The position numbers and the translations under genes are program-made. From Halosimplex amylolyticum (GTDB lineage Archaea; Halobacteriota; Halobacteria; Halobacteriales; Haloarculaceae): DNA of 64,000 bases. Each line of letters opens with the position of its first letter. The first letter of the stretch is position 1. The stretch lies in NCBI RefSeq assembly GCF_051414035.1, contig NZ_JBLKNW010000002.1, forward strand, positions 744,001-808,000, read 5' to 3'. The notes beneath the pieces were generated by a model that worked only from the letters and a program-made list of their open reading frames with translations, ran no database searches and was not told the DNA's origin. Below are positions 32,780-41,422 of the stretch, piece after piece.

Positions 32780-33034
32780 TCAGTCGCTCGCGGTCTGGGG
32801 CTGGACGGCCGCCGAGTCGTCGCGCCGGTAGTAGGTCGCACCGGGCTCGTCCGCGCCCGCCGAATCGATGTGGCCGGCGTCTTCGAGCCGGTCGAGGTGT
32901 GGCTCCAGCGCGTCGTACGTGACGGTCACGTCGGCCGTGTACGCGAGCTGTCGACGGATCACTGTCGTGTCCGCGCTGGGCCGATCGTCGAGGAACTCGA
33001 GGATCTCCCGCTGGATCGCGTAGAGGTGTGCCAT
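32780..33034 (-). CDS. Small winged-helix protein
   Basis: This 84-residue protein, MAHLYAIQREILEFLDDRPS, then ADTTVIRRQLAYTADVTVTY and ALEPHLDRLEDAGHIDSAGA, has the helix-helix-recognition helix-wing pattern of a compact wHTH. The start at 33034 is fixed by a strong TATA-like CATATAAG (33058-33065; reverse strand CTTATATG) 27 nt upstream, giving a leaderless mRNA. The longer open frame to 33397 is shadow. Likely a DNA-binding regulator without a ligand domain; targets are unknown. Confidence 0.75.
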   Translation of the reverse strand: MAHLYAIQREILEFLDDRPSADTTVIRRQLAYTADVTVTYDALEPHLDRLEDAGHIDSAGADEPGATYYRRDDSAAVQPQTASD

Positions 33035-33057
33035 TGACGGGTACGTGGACGGTCGGG

Positions 33058-33065
33058 CATATAAG
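33058..33065 (-). promoter_or_regulatory. TATA box of the small wHTH gene
   Basis: The reverse strand CTTATATG is centred 27 nt before the ATG at 33034, a textbook leaderless haloarchaeal promoter. Confidence 0.6.
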
Positions 33066-33113
33066 CCCCCTCTGAGTCGGGTTCGAGTAAAGAATAGAAA
33101 CGCGCTCGTCCCG

Positions 33114-34082
33114 TCACTGGATCGCGTCGAGCCGTCGCTCCATGTCGCGTTCGAATCGCTCGGCCGCTTGCGCTGGCGGCGCGTCGACGTGCTCGACGTG
33201 TTTGTCGAAGAAGCCGGCCGTCCCGAGCAACTGGACCGCGTCGTACACCGGTTCGCGCTCCTCGCGACCGCCGGGGAGCGATCCGGCCCGTTCGCGGTAC
33301 CCCTCGCGGAACGCGCCGACCAGTCGGTCACCGACGGCGTCGTCGCCCCAGTCGCGCAACCGATCCTCGACTCGGTGGAGTTCACGGGCGGGGTCACCGA
33401 CGTGGGCGATCTCCCAGTCGATGAACCCGACCTCCGTATCGGTGCGGAAGACGTTCGGCATCGCGGGGTCGCCGTGGACGAGCGTCGCCGGCGCGCGATC
33501 GAGCGTCCGGGCGTTCGCCCGGACGGCCTCGATCACCGCGTCGTAGTAGTGGTCGTACCGGTCGGTCGAGCCGAGCGTCCGTTTCTGCTCGATATCGGCG
33601 ACCAGGGTCTCGGTCCACGAGTCGGTCTCGACGGTGAGCCCGCCGGCACCGCCGGCGACGATCCGACCGTGGCGGTCGAACTCGCGAGCGTGAATCTCGG
33701 CGAGCGCCGCGCCGACGCGTTCGATCTCGCGTTCGCGCTCGTCGGTCGACCATTCCGCCCAGGGCCGGTGGAAGTTCTCGCCGGCCATCGGCGCGGTGAC
33801 GAGATACGGCGTCGAGCCGGCGCTCGCGCTCGCGAGCACCGTCGGGACCGCCACGCCGCAGTGCCGGTCGACGTAGTCGATCGCCGCCAGTTCCGTCGCG
33901 ATCCGGGCGCCGTCCCCGTCGGTCGCGACCTTCGCGAAGGCCGCGTCGCCGTCGGCGAACGCGACGCGCACCGACCGGTTCGCGTCGTTCCAGGAGGGGC
34001 CCGACTCCGATATCGCTTCGACCGCGCGGCCCGGGAACGCGTCGTCGAGGACCGACTCGAACGGCTCGTCTCCGTCGTCCAT
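33114..34082 (-). CDS. Aminoglycoside-phosphotransferase-fold kinase (phosphotransferase family)
   Basis: This is a 322-residue APH/choline-kinase-fold protein. The Brenner motif is LVHGDPAMPNVFR (catalytic Asp in HGD, Asn six residues on), and the metal-binding motif is GFIDWEIAHVGDP. The N-lobe has RVAFADGDAAFAKVATDGDG with the ATP-binding Lys in FAKV. Family members phosphorylate small-molecule hydroxyls; in archaea they are rarely true antibiotic resistance genes. It starts at MDDGDEPF (34082); the frame is open further to 34469 as shadow of the next gene. A second protein of this fold lies at 43080-44057, only distantly similar. Confidence 0.88.
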   Translation of the reverse strand: MDDGDEPFESVLDDAFPGRAVEAISESGPSWNDANRSVRVAFADGDAAFAKVATDGDGARIATELAAIDYVDRHCGVAVPTVLASASAGSTPYLVTAPMAGENFHRPWAEWSTDEREREIERVGAALAEIHAREFDRHGRIVAGGAGGLTVETDSWTETLVADIEQKRTLGSTDRYDHYYDAVIEAVRANARTLDRAPATLVHGDPAMPNVFRTDTEVGFIDWEIAHVGDPARELHRVEDRLRDWGDDAVGDRLVGAFREGYRERAGSLPGGREEREPVYDAVQLLGTAGFFDKHVEHVDAPPAQAAERFERDMERRLDAIQ

Positions 34083-34176
34083 CGTCTGTCTCCCCGTTTT
34101 CGCCCTCCCCGTTTGAGCGTTGCCGTAGCGTGGGACGGCGTGACGTACGGGGTCGGGAGCGGATCGTCTCCGCCGG

Positions 34177-36474
34177 TCACTCCTCGCCGTCGAGTCGCCC
34201 TTGCAGCAGCCGTCCGGCCCCGCCGAGGGCAGCGACGGCGCTCGCGACGCCGAACCCTGGGCCGTCCGCAACGGTCTGCGCGTCCGTGGCGTCGTCGGTT
34301 CCGTCCTCCGTCGTGGCACCGTCGTCAGTCCCATCCTCCGTCGCGGCCCCGTCGGCGACGGCCGACGGTGCCGTCCCGGTCGCGGCCTCGCCGGCACCGG
34401 GATCGGTCGCGGCTCCGTCGGTCGCCGTCGCCGCGTCGGCGGATCCGGTGCCGGTCGCGGTCGCTTCACTCGCGAACGCCCCGGCGAGTGCGGACGCGCC
34501 GCCGACCACCGGCAGGTCGACGGTGGTCTCGGCGAGCGAGAGCCGCACCTCGGAATCCCCCGGCGGGTGGAGGGTAAACAGGCGGTCGCTGGCGTAGACG
34601 ACCAGCCCGATCCGCGAGCCCGCTTCGAAGACGTGGTCGGTCGCCTGCAGCGGGAACTCCGCCTCGACGCGCTCGCCCGACTCGACCGGGCTCGACTCCC
34701 GCAGGGACTGCTTGTAGGCGACCGGCGAGTCGTACTCGCCGTAGGAGGGGCGATTCAGCGGGTCGGCCCACCCGCGAGTCACGATCTCGGCCCCCTCGTC
34801 CGCGAACTCGACGAGCGCGGCGCTCACGACCGTCGGGTCGTCGAACGACAGGGCGAGCGAGGGGACGACCTTGCCGCTGACGTGGACCGACTCGGTCAGC
34901 GGCGGCGTCTCGTAACGCAGTCGGTGGGCCGATTCCTCGACGGCGACGAGGTCGCTCGCGAGCGTCGACGAGTCGTCGACGAACGACTCCTCGCCCGCGG
35001 CGGTTTCGTTCCCCTCGACGCCGACGCCACCGGCTGACGCGCCCCCCGGTGTCAATCGGACCGTGGCAGGTTCGGTTCCGGGCACCGGCCACGTCTCGTA
35101 GGTCTCCGCGGACCCGCCCTCGACCGAGCGGGCGCCGTGGACGACGGTCACCGGGTCCTCGTCCATGACGCCGTTGTCCTCGCCCTTGAGCCAGTGGGCC
35201 CACCACCGGTCGAGGAGCGACTCCCAGGTGTCCCCGCGGGGTGGGGCATGGCGCCCGCCGTGCAACCAGAGTTTCAGCGGTACGTCCGCCCGGTCGAGCA
35301 TCTCGTACCAGTCGGCGCCGTTGTTCGGTTTGACGATCGGGTCGTCGACGCCGTGGGTCACGAGGACGGCCGCCTCGACGTCCTCGGCGTCGGGGAGGAA
35401 CTCCCGCTCGTGCCAGAAATCGTTGTAGTCGCCGGTCTCGTGGTCCTCCTTCCGTTCGGTGCGCTCGGCCCACGCCTCGCAGTCCGAACGGTTCACGTTC
35501 GTGGCGGCGACCCAGGAACTCAGGTCGGCGATCCGGTCGCTCCGGTTCTTCACGACCGAGATGGGCGTCCCGTTCGACCGAAAGAGCGAGTACTGGCCGT
35601 TGTTCGCGGAGTTGGGGACGATCGCTTCGAGGCCGTCGACGCCGGTCGTCGCCGCGGCGTTGGCGAGTTCGCCGTTCGCGGACGTCCCGATCATCCCCGT
35701 CTTGCCGGTCGCCCAGTCGGCGGTGACGGTCTCACCACCCGACTTCGCGTCGTAGGCGCTCACGCGGCCGTTGAACCAGTCGACGACCGATGCGATCGCC
35801 CGCGCCGTCTCGGGCCCGGCGGCCGTGTAACAGCCCGTCGACTCGTGGGTCCCGAGCGTGGATATCAGCGCGACGGCGTACCCCTGCCGGAGGTAGCGCC
35901 GCTCGAGGGCAGCGAGCGGAGCCGCCCCGCTGGCGGCCGCCCCACTGGAGCCCGCTCGGCCGGCGAGGGGCGGCCTGTGGCTCGGCGACCCACCCGGCCC
36001 TCCGCCGGTCGACCCGACGCCGTCGCTCGAAGCGGCCGCACCGCTGTCGGTCGCCGCCGCATTCGATGCGCCGTCCGCGGAGAGCTCGATCGCCCGGTCG
36101 TAGAGCATCTCCGGCGTCGTATCGCCGTGCGTCTGCTCGGCGTAGTACGGGCTCGCCCGCGCGATGACGGGCACCGGTTCGCCCCCGTCGGTCGACTCCG
36201 GTCGCGACACTCTGACGTACACCCGGTCGAGGTCGCCGTCGCCGTCCGTGTCGACCTCGGTCTCGACCCACGCTTCTTCCCGGATCGGCGCGGGCCCGTC
36301 TCGGTCGGCGCCGCGCTCCGTCCCGCTCGAACCGGCGACCGCCCGGCTTGCAAGCGCACCGCCGCCGATCCCCGTCGCGGACACCGCCGCGAGCAGCCGT
36401 CGCCTGGACAGCGAGCCTGTTGACGTCGTTGCGGCGCGTTCCCCCTCGTCTCCATCGGTCGCGGAGTTCGACAT
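34177..36474 (-). CDS. Tat-exported CocE/NonD-type (X-Pro dipeptidyl-peptidase-like) hydrolase with PGF-CTERM anchor
   Basis: This is a 765-residue protein with the Tat signal SLSRRRLLAAVSATGIGGGA. The S15-like alpha/beta hydrolase has the nucleophile S265 in GMIGTSANGELA, Asp in THGVDDPIVKP and His in LHGGRHAPPRG. A C-terminal jelly-roll domain (PLTESVHVSGKVVPSLALSF, FPLQATDHVFEAGSRIGLVV) follows, then an Ala/Thr/Asp stalk and the PGF-CTERM tail DGPGFGVASAVAALGGAG. A ~60-residue low-complexity insertion (residues ~133-190) precedes the nucleophile domain. It probably cleaves Xaa-Pro peptides or acyl esters outside the cell, anchored to the membrane. Start at 36474; no clear operon partners. 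Confidence 0.9.
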   Translation of the reverse strand: MSNSATDGDEGERAATTSTGSLSRRRLLAAVSATGIGGGALASRAVAGSSGTERGADRDGPAPIREEAWVETEVDTDGDGDLDRVYVRVSRPESTDGGEPVPVIARASPYYAEQTHGDTTPEMLYDRAIELSADGASNAAATDSGAAASSDGVGSTGGGPGGSPSHRPPLAGRAGSSGAAASGAAPLAALERRYLRQGYAVALISTLGTHESTGCYTAAGPETARAIASVVDWFNGRVSAYDAKSGGETVTADWATGKTGMIGTSANGELANAAATTGVDGLEAIVPNSANNGQYSLFRSNGTPISVVKNRSDRIADLSSWVAATNVNRSDCEAWAERTERKEDHETGDYNDFWHEREFLPDAEDVEAAVLVTHGVDDPIVKPNNGADWYEMLDRADVPLKLWLHGGRHAPPRGDTWESLLDRWWAHWLKGEDNGVMDEDPVTVVHGARSVEGGSAETYETWPVPGTEPATVRLTPGGASAGGVGVEGNETAAGEESFVDDSSTLASDLVAVEESAHRLRYETPPLTESVHVSGKVVPSLALSFDDPTVVSAALVEFADEGAEIVTRGWADPLNRPSYGEYDSPVAYKQSLRESSPVESGERVEAEFPLQATDHVFEAGSRIGLVVYASDRLFTLHPPGDSEVRLSLAETTVDLPVVGGASALAGAFASEATATGTGSADAATATDGAATDPGAGEAATGTAPSAVADGAATEDGTDDGATTEDGTDDATDAQTVADGPGFGVASAVAALGGAGRLLQGRLDGEE

Positions 36475-36619
36475 CGTCCGGCGATACCGAGGGGGAACAG
36501 TTCGGACTTTCGAAACGTCAAATTCGCCTGAACGTAACGGACGATGATCCGGATACCGCGGCCGTCGCGATCCACCGACGTGGCGTGCGAGTCGAGCGCT
36601 CGTCCGCCGCCGACTGAAG

Positions 36620-37684
36620 TCACCCGTCGGGCGACTCGTCAGCCGTTGATTCGGCGGTCTCGGCGGTCTCCGCGCTCGCAGAACGGCGCAGCGTCGGTCG
36701 CGCGACGGCGGCCCGCCACCGGAGCGTCCCCTCTCGCAGTCGCACCCACCAGCCGAGCGCCGCGACGCCGGCGGCGAACGCGACGAGCGCGACGAGGCCG
36801 CCCTCGGGGCCGAACGAGCCGCCGGTCACCAGTTCGGGGCCTGATTGCTCGACGGCGAGGACCGTCGCGGGGGTCCTGACGCCGCTGACGGGGAAGCCGA
36901 ACACCGACGCGAGGGAGAAGTTCCACGTGACGTGGAACCCGATGGCGACGGCGATCCGCTCGGTCAGGAGGTAGCTCGCGGCGAAGAAGCCGCCGAACAG
37001 CAGGATGTTCGCGATCGCCAGCGGCGTCACGTTCGGGTTCGAGCCGTGTCCGACGGCGAACGCGAGGCTGGAGACCGCGGCCGCGCCGGCGAGCGCGCCG
37101 CGGTGGCCGACGCCGAACCAGCCGTCGAGCCCCTCGGCGACGTTCGTCAGGAGGTAGCCGCGAAAGAGGAGTTCCTCGAAGACGCCGACGCCGACGAAGT
37201 ACGCGAACGTGAGCGCGACCGCGACCACGACGGGGACCCCGGGGCCGACCGCCAGCGAGGGGTCGGCGCGGGTGACGAGCGCACCGGTCACGCGCAGGAA
37301 GCCGGCGGCGAGTTCGAGCGCGAACACGAGCCCCGGGAGGACGACGCCGAGCGCGAGGCCGAACGCCAGATCCGCCCACCAGGCCCGCGAACGGCCCAGT
37401 CCCAGATCGACGAGGCGGCGGCGATCGATCAGCCACGCGGCGGCGAGGATCCCGGCGACGAATCCGGCGATCGGGAGCGTCCGCGCCGCGACGGTGACGA
37501 GCGCGGCGAGCGTCGCCGGGGCCGTGCTCGGGGCGAACGCCGCCAGTCCCGACGCGGCGACGAGCCCGCCGATCCCGCCGACGAGCACCAGCAGCGTCGC
37601 GAGACCGAGCCGCCAGAACGCACGCGGTCGGTCCTCGTCGTCGTTCCAGAGGAGGCCGCGGAGCGTCCGCTCGGGTCGCGCCAT
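36620..37684 (-). CDS. CPBP-family intramembrane glutamic protease (Rce1-like)
   Basis: This is a 354-residue protein with about eight membrane helices. The active-site motifs are intact: EExxxR as E170/E171...R175 in VFEELLFRGYLLTN, FxxxH as H213 in AFAVGHGSNPNV, and HxxxN as H251...N255 in GFHVTWNFSLA. Rce1-like proteases cleave prenylated or other membrane-bound peptides; archaeal substrates are mostly unknown, bacterial ones include bacteriocin self-immunity. The last ~40 residues are an acidic/Ala-rich tail. It lies downstream of the divergent acyltransferase and upstream (same strand) of the Tat hydrolase with a 145-nt gap. Confidence 0.92.
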   Translation of the reverse strand: MARPERTLRGLLWNDDEDRPRAFWRLGLATLLVLVGGIGGLVAASGLAAFAPSTAPATLAALVTVAARTLPIAGFVAGILAAAWLIDRRRLVDLGLGRSRAWWADLAFGLALGVVLPGLVFALELAAGFLRVTGALVTRADPSLAVGPGVPVVVAVALTFAYFVGVGVFEELLFRGYLLTNVAEGLDGWFGVGHRGALAGAAAVSSLAFAVGHGSNPNVTPLAIANILLFGGFFAASYLLTERIAVAIGFHVTWNFSLASVFGFPVSGVRTPATVLAVEQSGPELVTGGSFGPEGGLVALVAFAAGVAALGWWVRLREGTLRWRAAVARPTLRRSASAETAETAESTADESPDG

Positions 37685-37816
37685 CGACGGTAGGTCGGCG
37701 CAGGGCGGGATAAATCAACCGACGCCGCCGGGCCCGATAGGGGGTGGTGACGTTCGTGTCACCCCGTAACGCGCCGGTAAGGAAACCCCTATTGTCGGCG
37801 GGACCGATCGGCAGGT

Positions 37817-38728
37817 ATGACAAAGCGCCACGTCTCGCTCCCTCCGGGCGGCGAGGAAGGCATCCACGCGTTCATCGAGGAGGTCGACGAGCGCCTCCGC
37901 GGCGAGGAGGACACCTGCGACGTGGTCGAGGACGTGCTCGTCGACCTGTTCGGCGACCGCGAGGCCTACGAGCGCTGGCAGTCCGGCGAGTCGGTCTCGC
38001 CCGCCGAACGGGTGCGGCTCCAGGGGTACGACCCGTGCAACGTCACGCTGGAGAGCGAGTACTACGCCGAAGTCGAAGCCATGGACGACGGCGAGTTCGA
38101 GCACACGAAGTACCTCCAGTGGCTCTGGCGCCAGTTCGACGCCACGCCGATGGCCGACAACGTCGAGTTCGCGCTCCGCTTTCGCCGCATGCTCGCCGAC
38201 CACCTCTTCGCCGACGTGGGAGCGGACTGTCGCTTCTTCAAGGGCATCACGTTCACCTACGGGCACAACATCTCCGTCGGCGACAACGTCGTCGTCCACG
38301 ACGACGTCCACCTCGACGACCGGGGCATGCTGACCATCGGCGACCGCGTCTCCATCTCCGACGACGCCCACCTCTACAGCCACGACCACGACGTCAACGA
38401 CCAGACGGCCGTTGACAACTACCACACGATCGTCGAGGACGACGCCCGCGTCACCTACGACTCGATGGTCCGCGCGGGCGTCCGTCTGGGGGAAAACAGC
38501 GTCCTCGCCGCCAAGTCGATCGCCGGGAAGGACGTGCCCGCCCACCACATCGCCGCCGGGACGCCCGCCAAGAGCATCGCCGTCAAGGACGGCTGGGAAC
38601 CCGTCGCCGACCCGCTCGAAGACGCCAACGTCGACCGTCGCGGACAGCGAAAACTCGACTACGAGCTCCCGGAGACCCTGAACGTCTTCGACGAGTTCGA
38701 ACGGGACCGCCAGCCGCCGGGACACTGA
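37817..38728 (+). CDS. Left-handed beta-helix acyltransferase (maltose/galactoside O-acetyltransferase-like)
   Basis: This is a 303-residue protein. The N-terminal ~110 residues are helical and acidic (EEGIHAFIEEVDERLRGEED); residues ~140-240 carry hexapeptide turns: FFKGITFTYGHNISVGDNVV, HDDVHLDDRGMLTIGDRVSI, DDAHLYSHDHDV, DSMVRAGVRLGENSVLAAKS, AAGTPAKSIAVK. The ending GTPAKS resembles GNPAKV of the family, which acetylates sugars or other hydroxyls from acetyl-CoA, usually as a trimer. The candidate catalytic His lies in SHDHDVND. The substrate is unknown. It is divergent from the CPBP protease gene; no surface-glycan genes lie nearby. Confidence 0.85.
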   Translation: MTKRHVSLPPGGEEGIHAFIEEVDERLRGEEDTCDVVEDVLVDLFGDREAYERWQSGESVSPAERVRLQGYDPCNVTLESEYYAEVEAMDDGEFEHTKYLQWLWRQFDATPMADNVEFALRFRRMLADHLFADVGADCRFFKGITFTYGHNISVGDNVVVHDDVHLDDRGMLTIGDRVSISDDAHLYSHDHDVNDQTAVDNYHTIVEDDARVTYDSMVRAGVRLGENSVLAAKSIAGKDVPAHHIAAGTPAKSIAVKDGWEPVADPLEDANVDRRGQRKLDYELPETLNVFDEFERDRQPPGH

Positions 38729-38758
38729 ACGGCCGCCGCCGACCGGACGGACCGTCCG

Positions 38759-39643
38759 TCACAGACCGAGCAGCGTCACGTCGCCGTTCGTCGACCGGAC
38801 CTCCAGAGTGTGCTCGGACCCGTCGCTGTTTTCGTCACTACCGCCGTTCTCGTTCCCGCCGTTCTCGTCACCGGCGCCGTCGAGTCGCCCCTCGATCCGG
38901 CGGTCGCTCGACCGCTCGACCGTCAGCGAGACGCCCGACACCTCGGCGTCGCCGTTGCTCGTCCGCAGGATGACGGCCGCGCGCACGTCGTCGGCGACGG
39001 CCGCCGTCACGTCGCCGTTGCTGGACTGGCAGGTCACGTCGCCGCGAATGTCGGGCACGTCCACCGTCACGTCGCCGTTGGTGGTTCGCGCGCCGTCGAG
39101 GCCGGCGACGTCGCTCGCGGACACGTCGCCGTTCGTCGACCCGACCGTGACGAAACCGTCGACGCCGTCGGCGCTTACGTCGCCGTTCTCTGACCGGTAG
39201 GTTCCGTCGCCGGTGACGTCGTCGGCGCTCACGTCGCCGTTCTCCGAGGCGACCTCGACGACGGACAGCCCATCGGGGACGGTGAGGTCGAGCGAGACGG
39301 TGACGTTCACCTGACGATCGGGGTACTGCGGTGCGATGGTCAGCGTTCCGTCTTCGACGCGGCCCGCGACCGTCACGTCGTCGAGGGCGTCCTCGCCGGA
39401 TCGGGACTCCTTGCGGACCGTCCCCGAGACGGCGCCGCCGTCGCCGGCCGCGACGGTGACGTCACCGGAGTCGGTTCGGACGACCAGTTCCTCCGCGTCC
39501 TCGGGGTCGAAGTCGCGGTCGGTGGTTTCCGTGTACGGCTCGGTCGAGACGACGCAGCCGGCCAGTCCGAGCGCGGCCACGAGGCCGCCGCCCGCGCGGA
39601 GGAGCCGGCGACGAGACGTCTGGGGCGTTGGAGGGGATCCCAT
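38759..39643 (-). CDS. Lipoprotein with DUF4097-like beta-helix repeats
   Basis: This 294-residue protein has a twin-arginine signal (TSRRRLLRAGGGLVAALG) ending in a lipobox LAGC, so C30 is probably lipid-modified after Tat export. The mature part is a beta-strand repeat domain with eight or more SxNGDV turns (ASENGDVSADDV, RSENGDVSADGV, STNGDVSASDV, TNGDVTVDVP, SSNGDVTAAV), as in DUF4097 adhesin-like proteins. An Asn/Gly/Asp-rich insertion (~255-275) precedes the last strand. It lies outside the membrane; function is unknown, and in bacteria the family is often near anti-sigma systems. The repeats give near-identical DNA every ~50-60 nt. Confidence 0.88.
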   Translation of the reverse strand: MGSPPTPQTSRRRLLRAGGGLVAALGLAGCVVSTEPYTETTDRDFDPEDAEELVVRTDSGDVTVAAGDGGAVSGTVRKESRSGEDALDDVTVAGRVEDGTLTIAPQYPDRQVNVTVSLDLTVPDGLSVVEVASENGDVSADDVTGDGTYRSENGDVSADGVDGFVTVGSTNGDVSASDVAGLDGARTTNGDVTVDVPDIRGDVTCQSSNGDVTAAVADDVRAAVILRTSNGDAEVSGVSLTVERSSDRRIEGRLDGAGDENGGNENGGSDENSDGSEHTLEVRSTNGDVTLLGL

Positions 39644-39755
39644 TCACACGGGGTGACACGATCGGTGCGCAAAAACGTGGCGGTCGGGCCGTCGTTCGGC
39701 CGGTTGGCGCTTTGCCGGCCAAACACCCAAGTGTCGTGACAACGTATACCACGAC

Positions 39756-40061
39756 ATGGAACCCTGGGGCTGGATACTCGTCTACCTCGTCGGGTTCACC
39801 CTCTTCCAGCTGCTGCTGGTGCGGTACTTCTCGGACGACCGGACGCTGGGGGGCGTCTCGCTGGAGTCGAACGAGGCCTCGCCGCCGCAGTCGGGGGAGC
39901 CCGGTCGCTCCGTCGGGGATCCGAACCGGCCGGTGGCGGGCGACGACGCCGACGAGGGGGACGACGGGGGCGACGGCGTCCACTGTCCGCACTGCGGAGC
40001 GCCGAACGCCGACGAACCGACGTTCACCTACTGCCGGAAGTGCCTCGCACAGCTCCGCTGA
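39756..40061 (+). CDS. Membrane-anchored zinc-ribbon protein (DUF7577-like)
   Basis: This 101-residue protein starts MEPWGWILVYLVGFTLFQLL: one N-terminal membrane helix (residues ~4-24), an acidic Gly/Asp linker, and a C-terminal zinc ribbon with CPHCG and CRKC (FTYCRKCLAQLR). I recall this as the haloarchaeal DUF7577-type layout. The ribbon is probably on the cytoplasmic side. It is divergent from the DUF4097-like lipoprotein across 112 nt. Partners are unknown; it lies 128 nt upstream of the KaiC-like gene, on the same strand. Confidence 0.75.
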   Translation: MEPWGWILVYLVGFTLFQLLLVRYFSDDRTLGGVSLESNEASPPQSGEPGRSVGDPNRPVAGDDADEGDDGGDGVHCPHCGAPNADEPTFTYCRKCLAQLR

Positions 40062-40137
40062 CCTGCGCCGGTCACCGTCGGCGGGGACTCGTGGGGATGG
40101 TCTCCCCGACGACGCGGCAATATTCGAACGATTATCA

Positions 40138-40160
40138 GCCCTGAAAAATAGGGCATAAAG
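40138..40160 (+). promoter_or_regulatory. Promoter of the KaiC-like gene with adjacent inverted repeat
   Basis: CATAAAG (40154-40160) is centred ~33 nt before the ATG at 40190 and fits a TATA box. Immediately upstream a perfect GCCCT-N7-AGGGC inverted repeat (40138-40154) could be a regulatory site. The whole 40120-40170 stretch is AT-rich relative to its surroundings. Confidence 0.45.
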
Positions 40161-40189
40161 GTCTATACCCGGAACGGGCATTGCTCTGT

Positions 40190-40876
40190 ATGCGCGTCTC
40201 AAGCGGCGTTCCTGGATTCGACGAGATCGTCCAGGGCGGCCTCCTGAAAGACAGACTCTACGTGGTGAGCGGCCCTCCAGGCAGCGGGAAGACGACCTTC
40301 TCCTCGCAGTTCATCACGCAGGGCGCCAAAGCGGGGGAGAACTGCCTCTACGTGACGATGCACGAGACCAAGGAGGAACTGATGCAGGACATGTCTGGCT
40401 ACGACTTCGGGTTCGACCAGGTGATGGCCTCGGGGAAGATCCAGTTCCTCAACCTGATGACCGACAGCGGCAAGCGGACCATCACCCAGTTCGGTACGGA
40501 GGGCGGGCTGACGAACCGGATCGTCGCCTTCCTCGAACAGCAGGACATCGACCGGGCGGTCATCGACTCGACGATGCTCCTCCAGCACTTCTTCAACGAC
40601 GTCTCCGACGAGATCACCGGCTTCCTCTCGGCGCTGAAACAGACCGGGACGACGGTCGTCCTCATCTCGGAGATGACCGACCCCTCCTCGTACGCCGACG
40701 AGCACTACCTCGCCCACGGGGTCATCTTCTTCCACAACTACCTGGAGTCCGGCGGGATGACCCGGGGCGTCCAGGTGATCAAGATGCGCGGGACCGCCAT
40801 CGACTGCGACATTCGCGCGATCGACTTCTCGGATAGAGGGCTGCGGGTGATGCCGGACAAGAAGGTTGAGGCCTGA
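40190..40876 (+). CDS. KaiC/RAD55-like ATPase
   Basis: This 228-residue single-domain RecA-fold ATPase starts MRVSSGVPGFDEIVQGGLLK. Walker A is GPPGSGKTTF (residues ~29-38) and the Walker B region is DRAVIDSTMLL. The segment YVTMHETKEELMQDM is typical of the haloarchaeal HTR-like/KaiC-like group. It lacks the second KaiC domain, so it is not a clock protein; such ATPases often act with signalling or DNA partners. The ATG at 40190 is chosen over the TTG at 40181. The next gene starts 3 nt after its stop, so the pair is translationally linked. Confidence 0.88.
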   Translation: MRVSSGVPGFDEIVQGGLLKDRLYVVSGPPGSGKTTFSSQFITQGAKAGENCLYVTMHETKEELMQDMSGYDFGFDQVMASGKIQFLNLMTDSGKRTITQFGTEGGLTNRIVAFLEQQDIDRAVIDSTMLLQHFFNDVSDEITGFLSALKQTGTTVVLISEMTDPSSYADEHYLAHGVIFFHNYLESGGMTRGVQVIKMRGTAIDCDIRAIDFSDRGLRVMPDKKVEA

Positions 40877-40879
40877 CCC

Positions 40880-41290
40880 ATGGGACTGTACGACGAGAAG
40901 TACGGCACGTCGTGGTCGACGCTCGACCAGGACGAGGCGACCGAGCGGGCCTACGCGCTGGGGGTCGCCGAGTCCCTCGGGGAGTACGACCGCGAGGAGT
41001 TCGAGGCCGTCCACGACGAGATGGACACCGCCTACGCCAAGAGCATCGTCGAACTGGCCTTCCGCGAGGGGAAAAACGAAGGCCGGGAGGCCGCCCCCGC
41101 GGGCGACGGCGACGACCAGCGTGTGTGGGAGGAGCTCGTCGAGGGCGACCCCGTCACGGTCGACGAGGACGACGTCCCGACCGGCGGCCGCGACGGCCTG
41201 CCCGAGGCCGTCGACAAGTTCGGCGGCATCGAGAAGCCCAACCCCGACGATATCGACGCCACCGACCGCCCCGACTTCCTCGACAAGTAG
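40880..41290 (+). CDS. Haloarchaeal conserved protein paired with KaiC-like ATPase
   Basis: This 136-residue very acidic protein has an N-terminal helical region (MGLYDEKYGTSWSTLDQDEA, GVAESLGEYDREEFEAVHDE, TAYAKSIVELAFREGKNEGR) and a disordered-looking tail (PNPDDIDATDRPDFLDK). No catalytic or metal motif is seen. It starts 3 nt after the KaiC-like ATPase stop, strongly suggesting co-translation and perhaps a complex. I have seen similar short proteins in haloarchaea without an assigned function. Confidence 0.7.
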   Translation: MGLYDEKYGTSWSTLDQDEATERAYALGVAESLGEYDREEFEAVHDEMDTAYAKSIVELAFREGKNEGREAAPAGDGDDQRVWEELVEGDPVTVDEDDVPTGGRDGLPEAVDKFGGIEKPNPDDIDATDRPDFLDK

Positions 41291-41422
41291 GGAAGCGGGC
41301 GCGCCCGCGCGACGTGGCCCGCGTGTCGCGCCCCCCGGGACGAGGTGCTCCCATGCCGCGTCCCTCGGGACCAGGTGCCCGCGGACCGCAACCGGCTTGC
41401 CGTCTCGGTGACATACGGTGGT

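Noticed and set aside
38800..39260. Regularly spaced near-identical DNA (CACGTCGCCGTT) suggesting a CRISPR or direct-repeat array
   Set aside because: It is the coding DNA of the SxNGDV beta-helix repeats of the DUF4097-like lipoprotein; units vary and stay in frame.
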